Source: Bacteroidota bacterium (GTDB lineage Bacteria > Bacteroidota > Bacteroidia > Bacteroidales > UBA1402). Taken from it: DNA of 19,275 nucleotides. The stretch covers positions 1 to 19,275 of the forward strand of contig JAUZOU010000019.1 of the NCBI GenBank assembly GCA_030706285.1. The letters run 5' to 3'. The translations under genes and the position numbers were made by a program. Position 1 is the first letter of the stretch. The number at the start of each line of letters is the position of its first letter. This document shows positions 7,247-14,850 of the stretch, piece by piece. A model generated the notes under the pieces. The model was not told the origin of the DNA. It searched no databases and saw only the letters and a list, made by a program, of their open reading frames with translations.

Positions 7247-8979
7247 TCGTAACAGAATATCTGGCTCAATTTCTTCACCAAAAAGGCATCGACACTGTTT
7301 TTGTAATGCAAGGTGGTATGATTACTCGAATTATTGATGGATTATATGCTCAAGGCAGTATCCGGATTGTCAGCATGCATCATGAACAAGGGGCTTCCTT
7401 TGCAGCTGATGCCTTTTCCAGAATTACAAATAAACCAGGAATAGCATTAGCTACGAGCGGACCTGGCGCTACCAATTTAATAACAGGGATTGGTAGTTGT
7501 TATTTTGATTCCGTACCTGCAATTTTCATTACAGGGCAAGTTAATTTGACTGAACAAAAAGGAGAAAGAAACACTCGTCAGATTGGATTTCAAGAAACAG
7601 ACATCATACCCATTGTCCGTCCAATTACAAAAGCTGCCTTTGCTGTCAGATGTGCAAATGACATACCCGCTATTCTTGAAGAAGCGTATAGAGTCGCAAC
7701 AGAAAAACGCCCTGGTCCTGTATTGGTAGACATTCCTATGGACTTACAGAAGGCAGAGATCGTTGATTCATGTCAGTCAGAAAATAGCGGATTATCTATA
7801 TCAAACCATTCAGAAAAGCCATCAGAAACGTTAGCTGTCTTTACGGAAGAGCTGCTTGTTAACTTAAGAAAAGCAAAAAGGCCATTAGTATTAGCTGGAA
7901 GAGGTGTCAGAGCATCAGGAATGGTTTCACAATTTCAACAGTTCGTTGAAATCTGCCAATTGCCTGTTGTCACTTCGCTTTTAGGGTTGGATGTTATCCC
8001 CTATAATCATCCTAATCGGATCGGATTTATCGGAACTTATGGTAACCGATGGGCAAACTTCGCATTAGGTTCTTGTGATTGTCTTCTTGTACTGGGCAGC
8101 CGTTTGGATTTAAGACAAACAGGTGCAGACATACTATCATTTAAAAAGGGGAAACAAGTTTTTCAGGTTGACATAGATGATGCAGAATTAAACAACCGAA
8201 TAACAGGCTGCACCGTAGTAAAGGCCGATTTAAAAGATTTTTTCAACCTATTATCTTCCAAAATCAGTCATAAAGAAATAGGCTCAGGCAGACAATCATT
8301 ATATCAACCTGAATGGAATCGAGAAATCGACAAAAAATATGCAGAAAAAAAAGATACGGATGAATTGAAGCACATCCAAGGCATCAACCCAAATCGTTTC
8401 ATTCATCAATTAGCTCAAGCTTCAGGTTTGGCAAAAGTTATCACAACTGATGTCGGAAACAATCAAATGTGGACTGCCCAATCATTTGAACTAACTGATC
8501 AGCAGCAATTTTTAACCTCTGGTGGTATGGGAGCTATGGGATATTCATTACCTGCCGCCATTGGTGCTTGTTTTGCCCAAAATAAAGTTCCAGTTTTATC
8601 AATATCAGGAGATGGTGGATTTCAAATCAATATTCAGGAACTTGAAACCATTAAACGGAATCAGTTACCTATTAAAATGGTTGTACTGAACAATCATTGT
8701 CTCGGAATGATCAGACAATTTCAGGACAGCTATTTTGATAGTCGTTATCATGCAACGGTCTGGGATTACGGTGCACCGGACTTCGCTGCTATCGCCAGAG
8801 CTTATGGCATTTCCTCCTATACCGTATTAACTACGAAAGATATTCAAACAGGCATTAACCTATTATGGGAAGATCCAACTACTCCATTTTTACTGAACGT
8901 AACTATGGATATACATACAAATGTGTTTCCAAAAACCATGTTTGGAAGTCCAATTACTAATATGGAATCAGAAAAATAG
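7243..8979 (+). CDS. ThDP-dependent acetolactate-synthase-like enzyme (YerE-like)
   Basis: The 578-residue protein has the three-domain architecture of acetohydroxyacid synthases. The catalytic glutamate of the ThDP pyrimidine domain is E48 in HHEQGASFAADAF. GFQETD at 115-120 matches the conserved FQE segment. The pyrophosphate/Mg motif is G456-D457-G458 ending in N483-N484, followed by LGMIRQFQDSYF. No regulatory small subunit or ilv gene is nearby. In Yersinia pseudotuberculosis O:VI, YerE of this family transfers a two-carbon acetyl unit from pyruvate to the C4 ketone of CDP-3,6-dideoxy-4-keto-glucose, giving a branched sugar. The position after rfbF-rfbG-rfbH and the four-base overlap with the SDR gene support the same reaction here. 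A true housekeeping acetolactate synthase is unlikely by context. Family is seen; reaction is inferred. Confidence 0.85.
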   Translation: MIVTEYLAQFLHQKGIDTVFVMQGGMITRIIDGLYAQGSIRIVSMHHEQGASFAADAFSRITNKPGIALATSGPGATNLITGIGSCYFDSVPAIFITGQVNLTEQKGERNTRQIGFQETDIIPIVRPITKAAFAVRCANDIPAILEEAYRVATEKRPGPVLVDIPMDLQKAEIVDSCQSENSGLSISNHSEKPSETLAVFTEELLVNLRKAKRPLVLAGRGVRASGMVSQFQQFVEICQLPVVTSLLGLDVIPYNHPNRIGFIGTYGNRWANFALGSCDCLLVLGSRLDLRQTGADILSFKKGKQVFQVDIDDAELNNRITGCTVVKADLKDFFNLLSSKISHKEIGSGRQSLYQPEWNREIDKKYAEKKDTDELKHIQGINPNRFIHQLAQASGLAKVITTDVGNNQMWTAQSFELTDQQQFLTSGGMGAMGYSLPAAIGACFAQNKVPVLSISGDGGFQINIQELETIKRNQLPIKMVVLNNHCLGMIRQFQDSYFDSRYHATVWDYGAPDFAAIARAYGISSYTVLTTKDIQTGINLLWEDPTTPFLLNVTMDIHTNVFPKTMFGSPITNMESEK

Positions 8980-8993
8980 CAAGTAATTATTTT

Positions 8994-10361
8994 ATGTCAG
9001 TTTCAATCCGGACGATAGTTAAAAAATTAATTTCAGGAAGCGATAGAACAGCTATTGTCAAGAAAAACATTTTGGGATCTTTGGCCATAAAAGGGTTGAG
9101 TATTCTTGCATCGCTCGTATTAGTTCCAATAACAATCAAGTTATTGAATCAAGAGAAATATGGTATATGGATGACAATCTTTTCTATCGTCTCATGGTTT
9201 AACATGATGGATTTAGGAATTGGAAACGGATTCCGGAACAAATTTGCCGAAGCGCTGGCTATTGGAAATAAATTGTTAGCAAAAGAATATATGCAGACAT
9301 TTTATTCCGCCATGGCTGTCATTGCATGTTGTCTCTTTGTACTTTATTCCATCATACACCCATTTCTCAACTGGCGGCATATATTGAACCTGCCAAGTTT
9401 ATTTGATGAAAACATTAACCTGATAGTTTGGTCCGTGTTTGCGCTACTCTTTGTTCAACTATACATTAAAAATATCTCGACAATTTTACTTTCACTTCAG
9501 AAAACGACAACCAGTAACCTGCTATCATTACTTGGAAATATCGGAGCTTTATTATTAATTTTTATCCTACAACGGCTCAGACTAGTCTCTCTATTTTCAA
9601 TTGCCCTTGCATTTATGATCGCACCCATTCTGGTTTTTCTAATTTCTACTGTAATCGTATTCAATGGTCAGTTAAAAGAATATAAGCCGAAACTAGTTGC
9701 TTTACCTAAAAAAAAGTACCTGGACGACTTGATTGTACTTGGATTGAAATTTTTCTTTATACAGCTTACCACTATTGTCTTATTTTCTTCCAGCAACATT
9801 CTCATAACACAATTGTACGGGCCAGCTGAAGTGACACCTTATAACGTCGCTTTTAGACTTTTCTCCTCAGTTCAGGTTGTTTTCACTATCATTGTCACTC
9901 CTTTCTGGTCAGCTTTTACTGAAGCGAACGCACAAAATGACTATGGATGGATTCAAAAGGCCATTCACAAATTATTCACTGTCTGGGGTTTGTTCTCAAT
10001 AGGCATAATTCTCTTGTGGGGGCTATCCCCCTATCTGTTTAAAATTTGGGTGGGTAGTGATATCTGCATTCCAATCGGATTGTCGTTACAGTTCGCATTT
10101 TTTGTTATTATCAGCACATTATCTTCGATATATTCCTTTTATCTTGGTGGAATAGGCAAATTGTCCATGTCACTGTATGGAGCCATATTTCAATTTATTA
10201 TTACTATCCCTCTTGCTATTTTCTTAGCAAAAGGATTAAATTTCAATACAACAGGGATTATTATGGCAATCAATATCAGCTTATTAATTCCTATTCTTTT
10301 CCTGGCTTTACAAACCTCTAAAAACATTCACCATAATGCTCATGGAATCTGGAATAAATAA
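8994..10361 (+). CDS. wzx: Polysaccharide flippase, Wzx-like membrane protein
   Basis: A 455-residue, strongly hydrophobic protein of the MATE-like polysaccharide exporter superfamily. I count about twelve probable membrane segments spread over the length (for example near residues 29-48, 105-123, 145-160, 200-225, 248-268, 290-310 and 395-440). The N-terminal segment includes ILGSLAIKGLSILASL and the conserved pattern NQEKYGIWMTIFSIVSWF followed by DLGIGNGFRNK, as in LPS O-antigen flippases. It would move undecaprenyl-linked oligosaccharide across the inner membrane. It starts 14 bp after the ThDP gene and overlaps the glycosyltransferase by 26 bases. There is only one flippase and no recognisable polymerase (Wzy) in the islet. 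Confidence 0.85.
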   Translation: MSVSIRTIVKKLISGSDRTAIVKKNILGSLAIKGLSILASLVLVPITIKLLNQEKYGIWMTIFSIVSWFNMMDLGIGNGFRNKFAEALAIGNKLLAKEYMQTFYSAMAVIACCLFVLYSIIHPFLNWRHILNLPSLFDENINLIVWSVFALLFVQLYIKNISTILLSLQKTTTSNLLSLLGNIGALLLIFILQRLRLVSLFSIALAFMIAPILVFLISTVIVFNGQLKEYKPKLVALPKKKYLDDLIVLGLKFFFIQLTTIVLFSSSNILITQLYGPAEVTPYNVAFRLFSSVQVVFTIIVTPFWSAFTEANAQNDYGWIQKAIHKLFTVWGLFSIGIILLWGLSPYLFKIWVGSDICIPIGLSLQFAFFVIISTLSSIYSFYLGGIGKLSMSLYGAIFQFIITIPLAIFLAKGLNFNTTGIIMAINISLLIPILFLALQTSKNIHHNAHGIWNK

Positions 10362-11337
10362 TCTCAATACATTACTAACAATATCAATACCCACCTGGAA
10401 CAGAGCTTCTATTTTAGACAAAGGGTTAGCTTTATTATTACCCCAAATCAGAGCATTCAGTCAATTTATCGAAGTCATCATTTCAGACAATGCTTCTGAT
10501 GATAATACTCAAAGTGTTGTTGCGACAAAACTTGATGAATATCCTGATTTAAGAATAATTTACAACAGAAATTCTGAAAATATTAAATTTTTCGGCAATT
10601 TTAAGAAATGCAAAGAATTGGCCCAAGGCAAATACCTATGGATTCTGTCCGATGATGATTACGTAAAAGAGCACATTGTGGAAACAATCATGCAACAGTT
10701 GCAAACCAAAAACGATTACGCATTGATTTACCTAAAAAATGATTTTTCATTACCCAAATTACAACTAAACAAGATCTGCAAAGAAGCGTTTTTCGCTAAG
10801 GAAACCTATAGAGTTGGATGGATCAGTGCTGATATTTTTTTAAATGACCATAAACACGATTCTCAGGTATTCGAGACGTACAAGGACAGCGGTTTCATTG
10901 GTTTTATATGTTTGTTAGACGCCTTTCACAACAGCGATAACGTACTGATTATCTGCGGGAATTGCCTGGACGGTTCACAAGATAAATCAAAGGGTTTCAA
11001 TTATTTCGATACTTTTGTCAATCATATGAATCATGTGATTGACTATATGCCTTCTGTGAATTTATCAAAGCGTTTGATTTGTCACTTCAAAAGAGTCTAT
11101 TTGACTGAATTCATCCTTCCGAAATATTTGGTATACAAAGCTAAGAATAAGTTGCCTTTTGGTAATTTCGAATTGGAACCAATTAAAGAAGTCGAATCAT
11201 GGATTAAAAAGAACTATTCTGATACCTATACTTATTGGATACTGTTTGTTCCTTTTATGATAATGCCAGCCTCGTATCTTTCTCTTGCCTTAAAATTCAA
11301 ACGAGCAATACATAGAAAAATTAATCCTGAAATTTAA
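10336..11337 (+). CDS. Family 2 glycosyltransferase
   Basis: A 333-residue GT-A glycosyltransferase. The N-terminus LTISIPTWNRASILDKGL is the standard opening of family 2; SDNASDDNT at 50-58 holds the nucleotide-binding aspartate; the DXD-type metal motif is D106-D107-D108 in WILSDDDYV. The C-terminal 40 residues contain a hydrophobic stretch (WILFVPFMIMPASYLSLAL) that may tether it to the membrane. It begins inside the flippase gene at 10336 (a second ATG is at 10342), so translational coupling is likely. It is the only transferase in the islet and is a candidate for adding the CDP-derived dideoxy sugar. Donor and acceptor cannot be told from the sequence. It ends only 11 bp from the convergent galactokinase. 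Confidence 0.88.
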   Translation: MLMESGINNLNTLLTISIPTWNRASILDKGLALLLPQIRAFSQFIEVIISDNASDDNTQSVVATKLDEYPDLRIIYNRNSENIKFFGNFKKCKELAQGKYLWILSDDDYVKEHIVETIMQQLQTKNDYALIYLKNDFSLPKLQLNKICKEAFFAKETYRVGWISADIFLNDHKHDSQVFETYKDSGFIGFICLLDAFHNSDNVLIICGNCLDGSQDKSKGFNYFDTFVNHMNHVIDYMPSVNLSKRLICHFKRVYLTEFILPKYLVYKAKNKLPFGNFELEPIKEVESWIKKNYSDTYTYWILFVPFMIMPASYLSLALKFKRAIHRKINPEI

Positions 11338-11348
11338 AAAGATTTTAA

Positions 11349-12494
11349 TCAAAGTGCCACCGCCCGCGCTCCCTGGCCCAAACACACATCGTATACTTTT
11401 GGAGATTTGCCGAATACATTTCTAAAGGATTGCCTGGCATCAGCGATGAACCTATCGTACGTTTCATCCTTGATGAGATTGATGGTGCAACCGCCAAAAC
11501 CTCCTCCCATCATCCGGGCACCGGAAGCCTCGTTTTTATGGGCAATTCCAACAAGGAAATCAAGCTCTTCACAACTCACGTTATATTTTTGGCTCAGACC
11601 TTCATGAGAACGATACATCAGGTCTCCGACTAATTCGTAATCGGCTGACATCAATGCCTTGCAAGTCTGCAGCAACCGCTGGTTTTCTTCAATGACATAA
11701 CTGCATCGGCGGTATATGCTTTCCGGAAGCCGGTCCTTAAATTCGTCCAGCATATCTATCGTTACATCCCTTAGCAACCTGGCTGTCGGGTAACCTGACT
11801 TAATGGCGTCCACTCCAGCTTCACATTCCGCTTTTCTGTTAGCAGATGCCGAAGATGCCAGGGAATGCTTAACTTGAGTATCCAGCAACACAATCCGATA
11901 ACCTACAGGATTGAACGGCACAAGATCATAATCCAGAGAGCGGCAATCCAACTGAATCAAATGCCCGATTTGTCCGAAGACAGAGACAAATTGATCCATA
12001 ATGCCGCAACTGACCCCAACCGCATGATGTTCGGCCGCCTGCCCGATCCTGGCCAGATCGAATTTAGTCAGACCCAATTTGAACAGATCATTCAGCGCAA
12101 AACCAAAAACGCTTTCAAGTGCAGCCGAAGAAGACAAACCGGCTCCAATGGGGACATTACCAACAAAAACGCAATCAAATCCTTTTACACTCAAACCTTG
12201 TTTGGCCATTTCCAAAACCACCCCGTAGATGTATCGAGCCCAAAGCTTGGATGGCTTCAACTCTAAACCTATCTCAGCGGCTTCATTCAGATCCATCGCA
12301 AACGCACGAATCTTGTCGAGCCCATTCGGTTTGATGGCACAGGCTACAACCCTGTCAATAGCAGCAGGGAGCACAAAGCCACCATTGTAGTCAGTGTGCT
12401 CCCCAATAAGATTAATTCTGCCTGGAGAGGCATATAAAAAAGCACCTTTTCCGAAAAGCTCGGTAAATTTTTCGTTCAAAAGCCTGTAATTCAT
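11349..12494 (-). CDS. galK: Galactokinase (GHMP kinase)
   Basis: This enzyme phosphorylates galactose at C1 with ATP, the entry step of the Leloir pathway. The open frame reaches back to a TTG at 12533, but I place the start at the ATG at 12494, giving 381 residues starting MNYRLLNEKF, near the usual length. The galactokinase signature GRINLIGEHTDYNGG is at residues 25-39, GHMP motif 2 PIGAGLSSSA at 115-124, the catalytic aspartate D167 in GIMDQF, and motif 3 MMGGGFGG near residue 335. It lies 55 bp downstream of a nucleotidyltransferase on the same strand and is probably co-transcribed with it. No galactose-1-phosphate uridylyltransferase or mutarotase is in the window. Confidence 0.95.
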   Translation of the reverse strand: MNYRLLNEKFTELFGKGAFLYASPGRINLIGEHTDYNGGFVLPAAIDRVVACAIKPNGLDKIRAFAMDLNEAAEIGLELKPSKLWARYIYGVVLEMAKQGLSVKGFDCVFVGNVPIGAGLSSSAALESVFGFALNDLFKLGLTKFDLARIGQAAEHHAVGVSCGIMDQFVSVFGQIGHLIQLDCRSLDYDLVPFNPVGYRIVLLDTQVKHSLASSASANRKAECEAGVDAIKSGYPTARLLRDVTIDMLDEFKDRLPESIYRRCSYVIEENQRLLQTCKALMSADYELVGDLMYRSHEGLSQKYNVSCEELDFLVGIAHKNEASGARMMGGGFGGCTINLIKDETYDRFIADARQSFRNVFGKSPKVYDVCLGQGARAVAL

Positions 12495-12549
12495 ATAATT
12501 GGTTTTATTGAACACCAAAAGTGAACGGGGCAATTGGAGGCGTTAGTTT

Positions 12550-13455
12550 TTACCAAAGTTTTGCCGGATAGACCCCTGCTTTAACCAGATTGGCAAATTT
12601 TTCAACAACCATTGGACGGTCGGCTGCATAAGTTACGCCAAACCATTTTGAAGGTGTGTCGAGGACCTTACAGGTGGCTTGGCCTGCTACGATCAGGTTG
12701 TTTACGACCAACGGAATGAAAAATTCAGCTTTGATGTTTCCTTCGTTTTCTTTCAGGAAATCCTTAAACGCCACTTCGGAATAGTCGAAATAATCCGGCG
12801 TAAAGCCCCACATATTCATGGAAACAGGCGTATTTTCTCCGACTTCGACCAGCTGATCATTTTCATCCTTGTATTTGATCTTCCCATCGGTATCACGAAT
12901 GATGTAAGTCCGTTCGACCACATTAGTCAGATTGGCCTTTTCATCCATAGCGCAAATACCACGGGCTACAGAACCGCTTTCAGACAACGTATTGCCGACC
13001 CGGTACCCAACCATGCAGTATTCATTTTTTTTGTCTTCTTTCTGCTTCAACCAGTCAGCCAGGATTTTAAAACTTTCCTGTCCGTAATAATCGTCGGCGT
13101 TGATAACAGCAAACGGTTCTTTGATAACATCCTTACCCATCAGAAGGGCATGATTGGTACCCCATGGTTTGGCACGGTCTGCAGGACACGTGAATCCTTC
13201 GGGTAAATAATCGAGTTCCTGGAACACGATTTCTACCGGAATGTGGCCTTGATATTTGTTGACGACAGCAGCACGGAAATCTGCTTCAAATGAATGACGA
13301 ATGACAAATACGATTTTCCCAAAACCTGCACGGATCGCATCATAAATGGAATAATCCATGATGGTAGCGCCGTTAGGCCCAAGACCATCCATCTGTTTCA
13401 AACCGCCGTAGCGGCTTCCCATGCCTGCTGCAAGGACAAAGAGAGTTGGTTTCAT
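12550..13455 (-). CDS. Sugar-1-phosphate nucleotidyltransferase next to galK
   Basis: A 301-residue protein of the NTP-transferase family, which joins a sugar 1-phosphate to a nucleoside triphosphate. The N-terminal signature LAAGMGSRYGGLKQM is at residues 8-22; NADDYYG near residue 119 supplies the metal-binding aspartates; SMNMWGF in the second half fits the sugar-binding region. Pairing with galactokinase suggests that it acts on galactose 1-phosphate or glucose 1-phosphate, perhaps as a UDP-sugar pyrophosphorylase that substitutes for GalT. That is inference. It starts 32 bp downstream of a good TAnnTTTG promoter box on the minus strand and divergently from the peptidylprolyl isomerase. 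A choline- or mannose-type nucleotidyltransferase is an alternative. Confidence 0.8.
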   Translation of the reverse strand: MKPTLFVLAAGMGSRYGGLKQMDGLGPNGATIMDYSIYDAIRAGFGKIVFVIRHSFEADFRAAVVNKYQGHIPVEIVFQELDYLPEGFTCPADRAKPWGTNHALLMGKDVIKEPFAVINADDYYGQESFKILADWLKQKEDKKNEYCMVGYRVGNTLSESGSVARGICAMDEKANLTNVVERTYIIRDTDGKIKYKDENDQLVEVGENTPVSMNMWGFTPDYFDYSEVAFKDFLKENEGNIKAEFFIPLVVNNLIVAGQATCKVLDTPSKWFGVTYAADRPMVVEKFANLVKAGVYPAKLW

Positions 13456-13492
13456 ATAAATTTATAATTAAATCAAGAACTTAATTGAAAGG

Positions 13493-13500
13493 CAAAAGTA
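13493..13500 (-). promoter_or_regulatory. Promoter -7 box for the nucleotidyltransferase-galK operon
   Basis: On the minus strand the sequence TACTTTTG matches the Bacteroidota -7 consensus TAnnTTTG exactly, about 38 bases before the start codon. No clear -33 TTG is found at the expected distance. Confidence 0.55.
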
Positions 13501-13526
13501 CGTATTAAAATTCTAAAAAAGAAGCG

Positions 13527-13534
13527 TATCTTTG
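13527..13534 (+). promoter_or_regulatory. Promoter -7 box for the peptidylprolyl isomerase gene
   Basis: TATCTTTG matches TAnnTTTG exactly and would start transcription near 13541. The ATG at 13559 would then have a leader of roughly 18 bases, the one at 13640 roughly 100. No strong -33 element is seen. It is back to back with the box at 13493-13500. Confidence 0.55.
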
Positions 13535-13558
13535 CGGCTTAAATGAAAAAGTGAGCCT

Positions 13559-14470
13559 ATGAAACGGACCTGTTCTACCAGTGTATACACGTTTATCAAT
13601 GGCCTCCTGCAGCAAATCGCCCATCGTTTGGTTATTTCCATGTCATGGTCGGGATTGCGCACCGCATTCATCATTCTACTTATTTTTTTAGTCAACTTCA
13701 ACATGGCAGCAGAGAAAAAATCCAACATCGTTCTGATCGAAACCTCAATGGGTAACATCAAAATTCGTCTGTACGACGAAACACCTAAACACAGAGACAA
13801 CTTCCTCAAACTGGTAAACGAACACTATTATGACAGCCTGTCGTTTCACCGGGTCATCAAGGATTTCATGATTCAGGGAGGCGATCCTGATTCCAAAGGC
13901 GCTCCGGCAAACAAGCAACTTGGTGCAGGCGGACCCGGCTACGAGATTCCGGCAGAAATCGTTTATCCACAACTGTTTCACAAGCGGGGAGCCCTCTCAG
14001 CCGCACGTACTGGAGATCAGGTGAACCCTGAACGAAAATCATCCGGTTCTCAGTTTTATATTGTCTGGGGCCAGGTATATTCAGAGGCTCAACTGAAAAA
14101 TATGGAACAACAGAAAGCGCAACAGGCCATGCAAGCCTATTTCAACCAATTAGCCACAACCAGGAAAGAAACGATTCAGACGTTATACAAAAACAAGGAT
14201 CAGGCTGGGCTGGATGCCTTACAGAAAGAACTGGCCGCACTTACGCAGGCTGAATTTGCCAAACACCCGAATAAAGGTCAATTTACACCAGAACAGAAAG
14301 CCGCTTATTCAACCGTAGGAGGAACTCCGTTCCTGGATGGTGATTATACCGTTTTCGGAGAAGTGATCGAAGGATTGGACGTTGTCGAAAAAATCCAGTC
14401 CTGTAAGACCAACTCGTCAGACAGACCGCTGAGCGATATCATTATGAAAATGAAGGTTGTCGGAGAATAA
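13559..14470 (+). CDS. Cyclophilin-type peptidylprolyl isomerase, exported, with a helical insert
   Basis: The protein catalyses cis-trans isomerisation of prolyl bonds and probably helps folding in the periplasm. Cyclophilin motifs are clear: FHRVIKDFMIQGGDP at residues 96-110 (catalytic R98, Q106), GSQFYIVWG at 163-171, and FGEVIEGLDVVEKI at 266-279. Residues about 175-245 are a charged, glutamine-rich and alanine-rich helical insert between core strands, a feature seen in Bacteroidota cyclophilins. A hydrophobic segment at 34-48 ending NMAAEKK looks like a signal peptide. The start is uncertain: from 13559 the n-region would be long, whereas an ATG at 13640 (residue 28) gives a normal signal peptide beginning MSWSGLRTAFIILL. 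I keep 13559 because it fits the promoter. A strong terminator follows. Confidence 0.88.
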   Translation: MKRTCSTSVYTFINGLLQQIAHRLVISMSWSGLRTAFIILLIFLVNFNMAAEKKSNIVLIETSMGNIKIRLYDETPKHRDNFLKLVNEHYYDSLSFHRVIKDFMIQGGDPDSKGAPANKQLGAGGPGYEIPAEIVYPQLFHKRGALSAARTGDQVNPERKSSGSQFYIVWGQVYSEAQLKNMEQQKAQQAMQAYFNQLATTRKETIQTLYKNKDQAGLDALQKELAALTQAEFAKHPNKGQFTPEQKAAYSTVGGTPFLDGDYTVFGEVIEGLDVVEKIQSCKTNSSDRPLSDIIMKMKVVGE

Positions 14471-14488
14471 CAACCTTCATCGATTGCC

Positions 14489-14528
14489 AAAAGGGTGTCT
14501 AATTCGTGAGAACGAAAGGCGCCCTTTT
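14489..14528 (+). terminator. Intrinsic terminator after the peptidylprolyl isomerase
   Basis: The hairpin pairs AAAAGGGTGTCT with AGGCGCCCTTTT (12 pairs including two G-T wobbles). A two-base AA bulge separates this from an inner stem TTCGT/ACGAA capped by a GAGA tetraloop. The 3' arm ends in TTTT. It starts 18 bp after the stop codon. The A-run on the 5' arm would also allow function in reverse. Confidence 0.8.
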
Positions 14529-14779
14529 CTATTTCAATCAATGGCCCCAAAGGAATCAGCACGTTTCTATGGATCAATTTAAAAACAGATGGACTAAGCG
14601 TCAATCCTGATCAACAGAAAGTTAAAACTTATTACTATCAACTATGGTGGGAAGGTGTTGATCCTTATCGGGGAAGCTCCACAAATTTTCAATTTGATCC
14701 AAAAACAGCAGCTTACGCTTTATCATGCCGAATCCGTGTGTATCCACCCGGATTAAGCCGCATAAACTACTTGTTATAG
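14511..14779 (+). pseudogene. Possible coding remnant without a start codon
   Basis: One forward frame is open from just after an in-frame TGA at 14507-14509 to the TAG at 14777-14779, about 89 codons, with no ATG, GTG or TTG suitable as a start. The last 60 codons read like protein (for example KTYYYQLWWEGVDPYRGSS and then FDPKTAAYALSCRIRVYPPG). I do not recognise the family. It overlaps the terminator's 3' part and lies between the isomerase and the BlaI operator region, so it is either the C-terminal remnant of a lost gene or a chance open frame. Confidence 0.3.
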
Positions 14780-14823
14780 TTTTTTAACTATACTTTTTAG
14801 TTAGCAAACTAAAATAATTAGTT
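14775..14823. promoter_or_regulatory. Tandem dyad array, probable BlaI-family operator
   Basis: Two inverted repeats and a half site lie 28 to 76 bp before the repressor start. The first is TATAGTT-TTTT-AACTATA (14775-14792), the second TTAGTT-AGCA-AACTAA (14797-14812), and TTAGTT recurs at 14818-14823. The (A/T)TAGTT units begin at 14776, 14797 and 14818, and the AACTA units at 14786 and 14807, so the pattern repeats every 21 bp, two helical turns. The near-consensus -7 boxes TACTTTTT (14791) and TTTATTTG (14822) overlap it, which fits autorepression by the downstream BlaI-family protein. Confidence 0.65.
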
Positions 14824-14850
14824 TATTTGTGGCAACCAATTGATTGATAC

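Noticed and set aside
7243..8979. Housekeeping acetolactate synthase (ilvB).
   Set aside because: No ilvN, ilvC or ilvD neighbours; the gene is coupled to a sugar reductase within a CDP-sugar cluster.
12679..13206. 175-codon plus-strand open frame opposite the nucleotidyltransferase.
   Set aside because: It is antisense to a gene with clear motifs, has no family features and no promoter; a shadow of the real gene.
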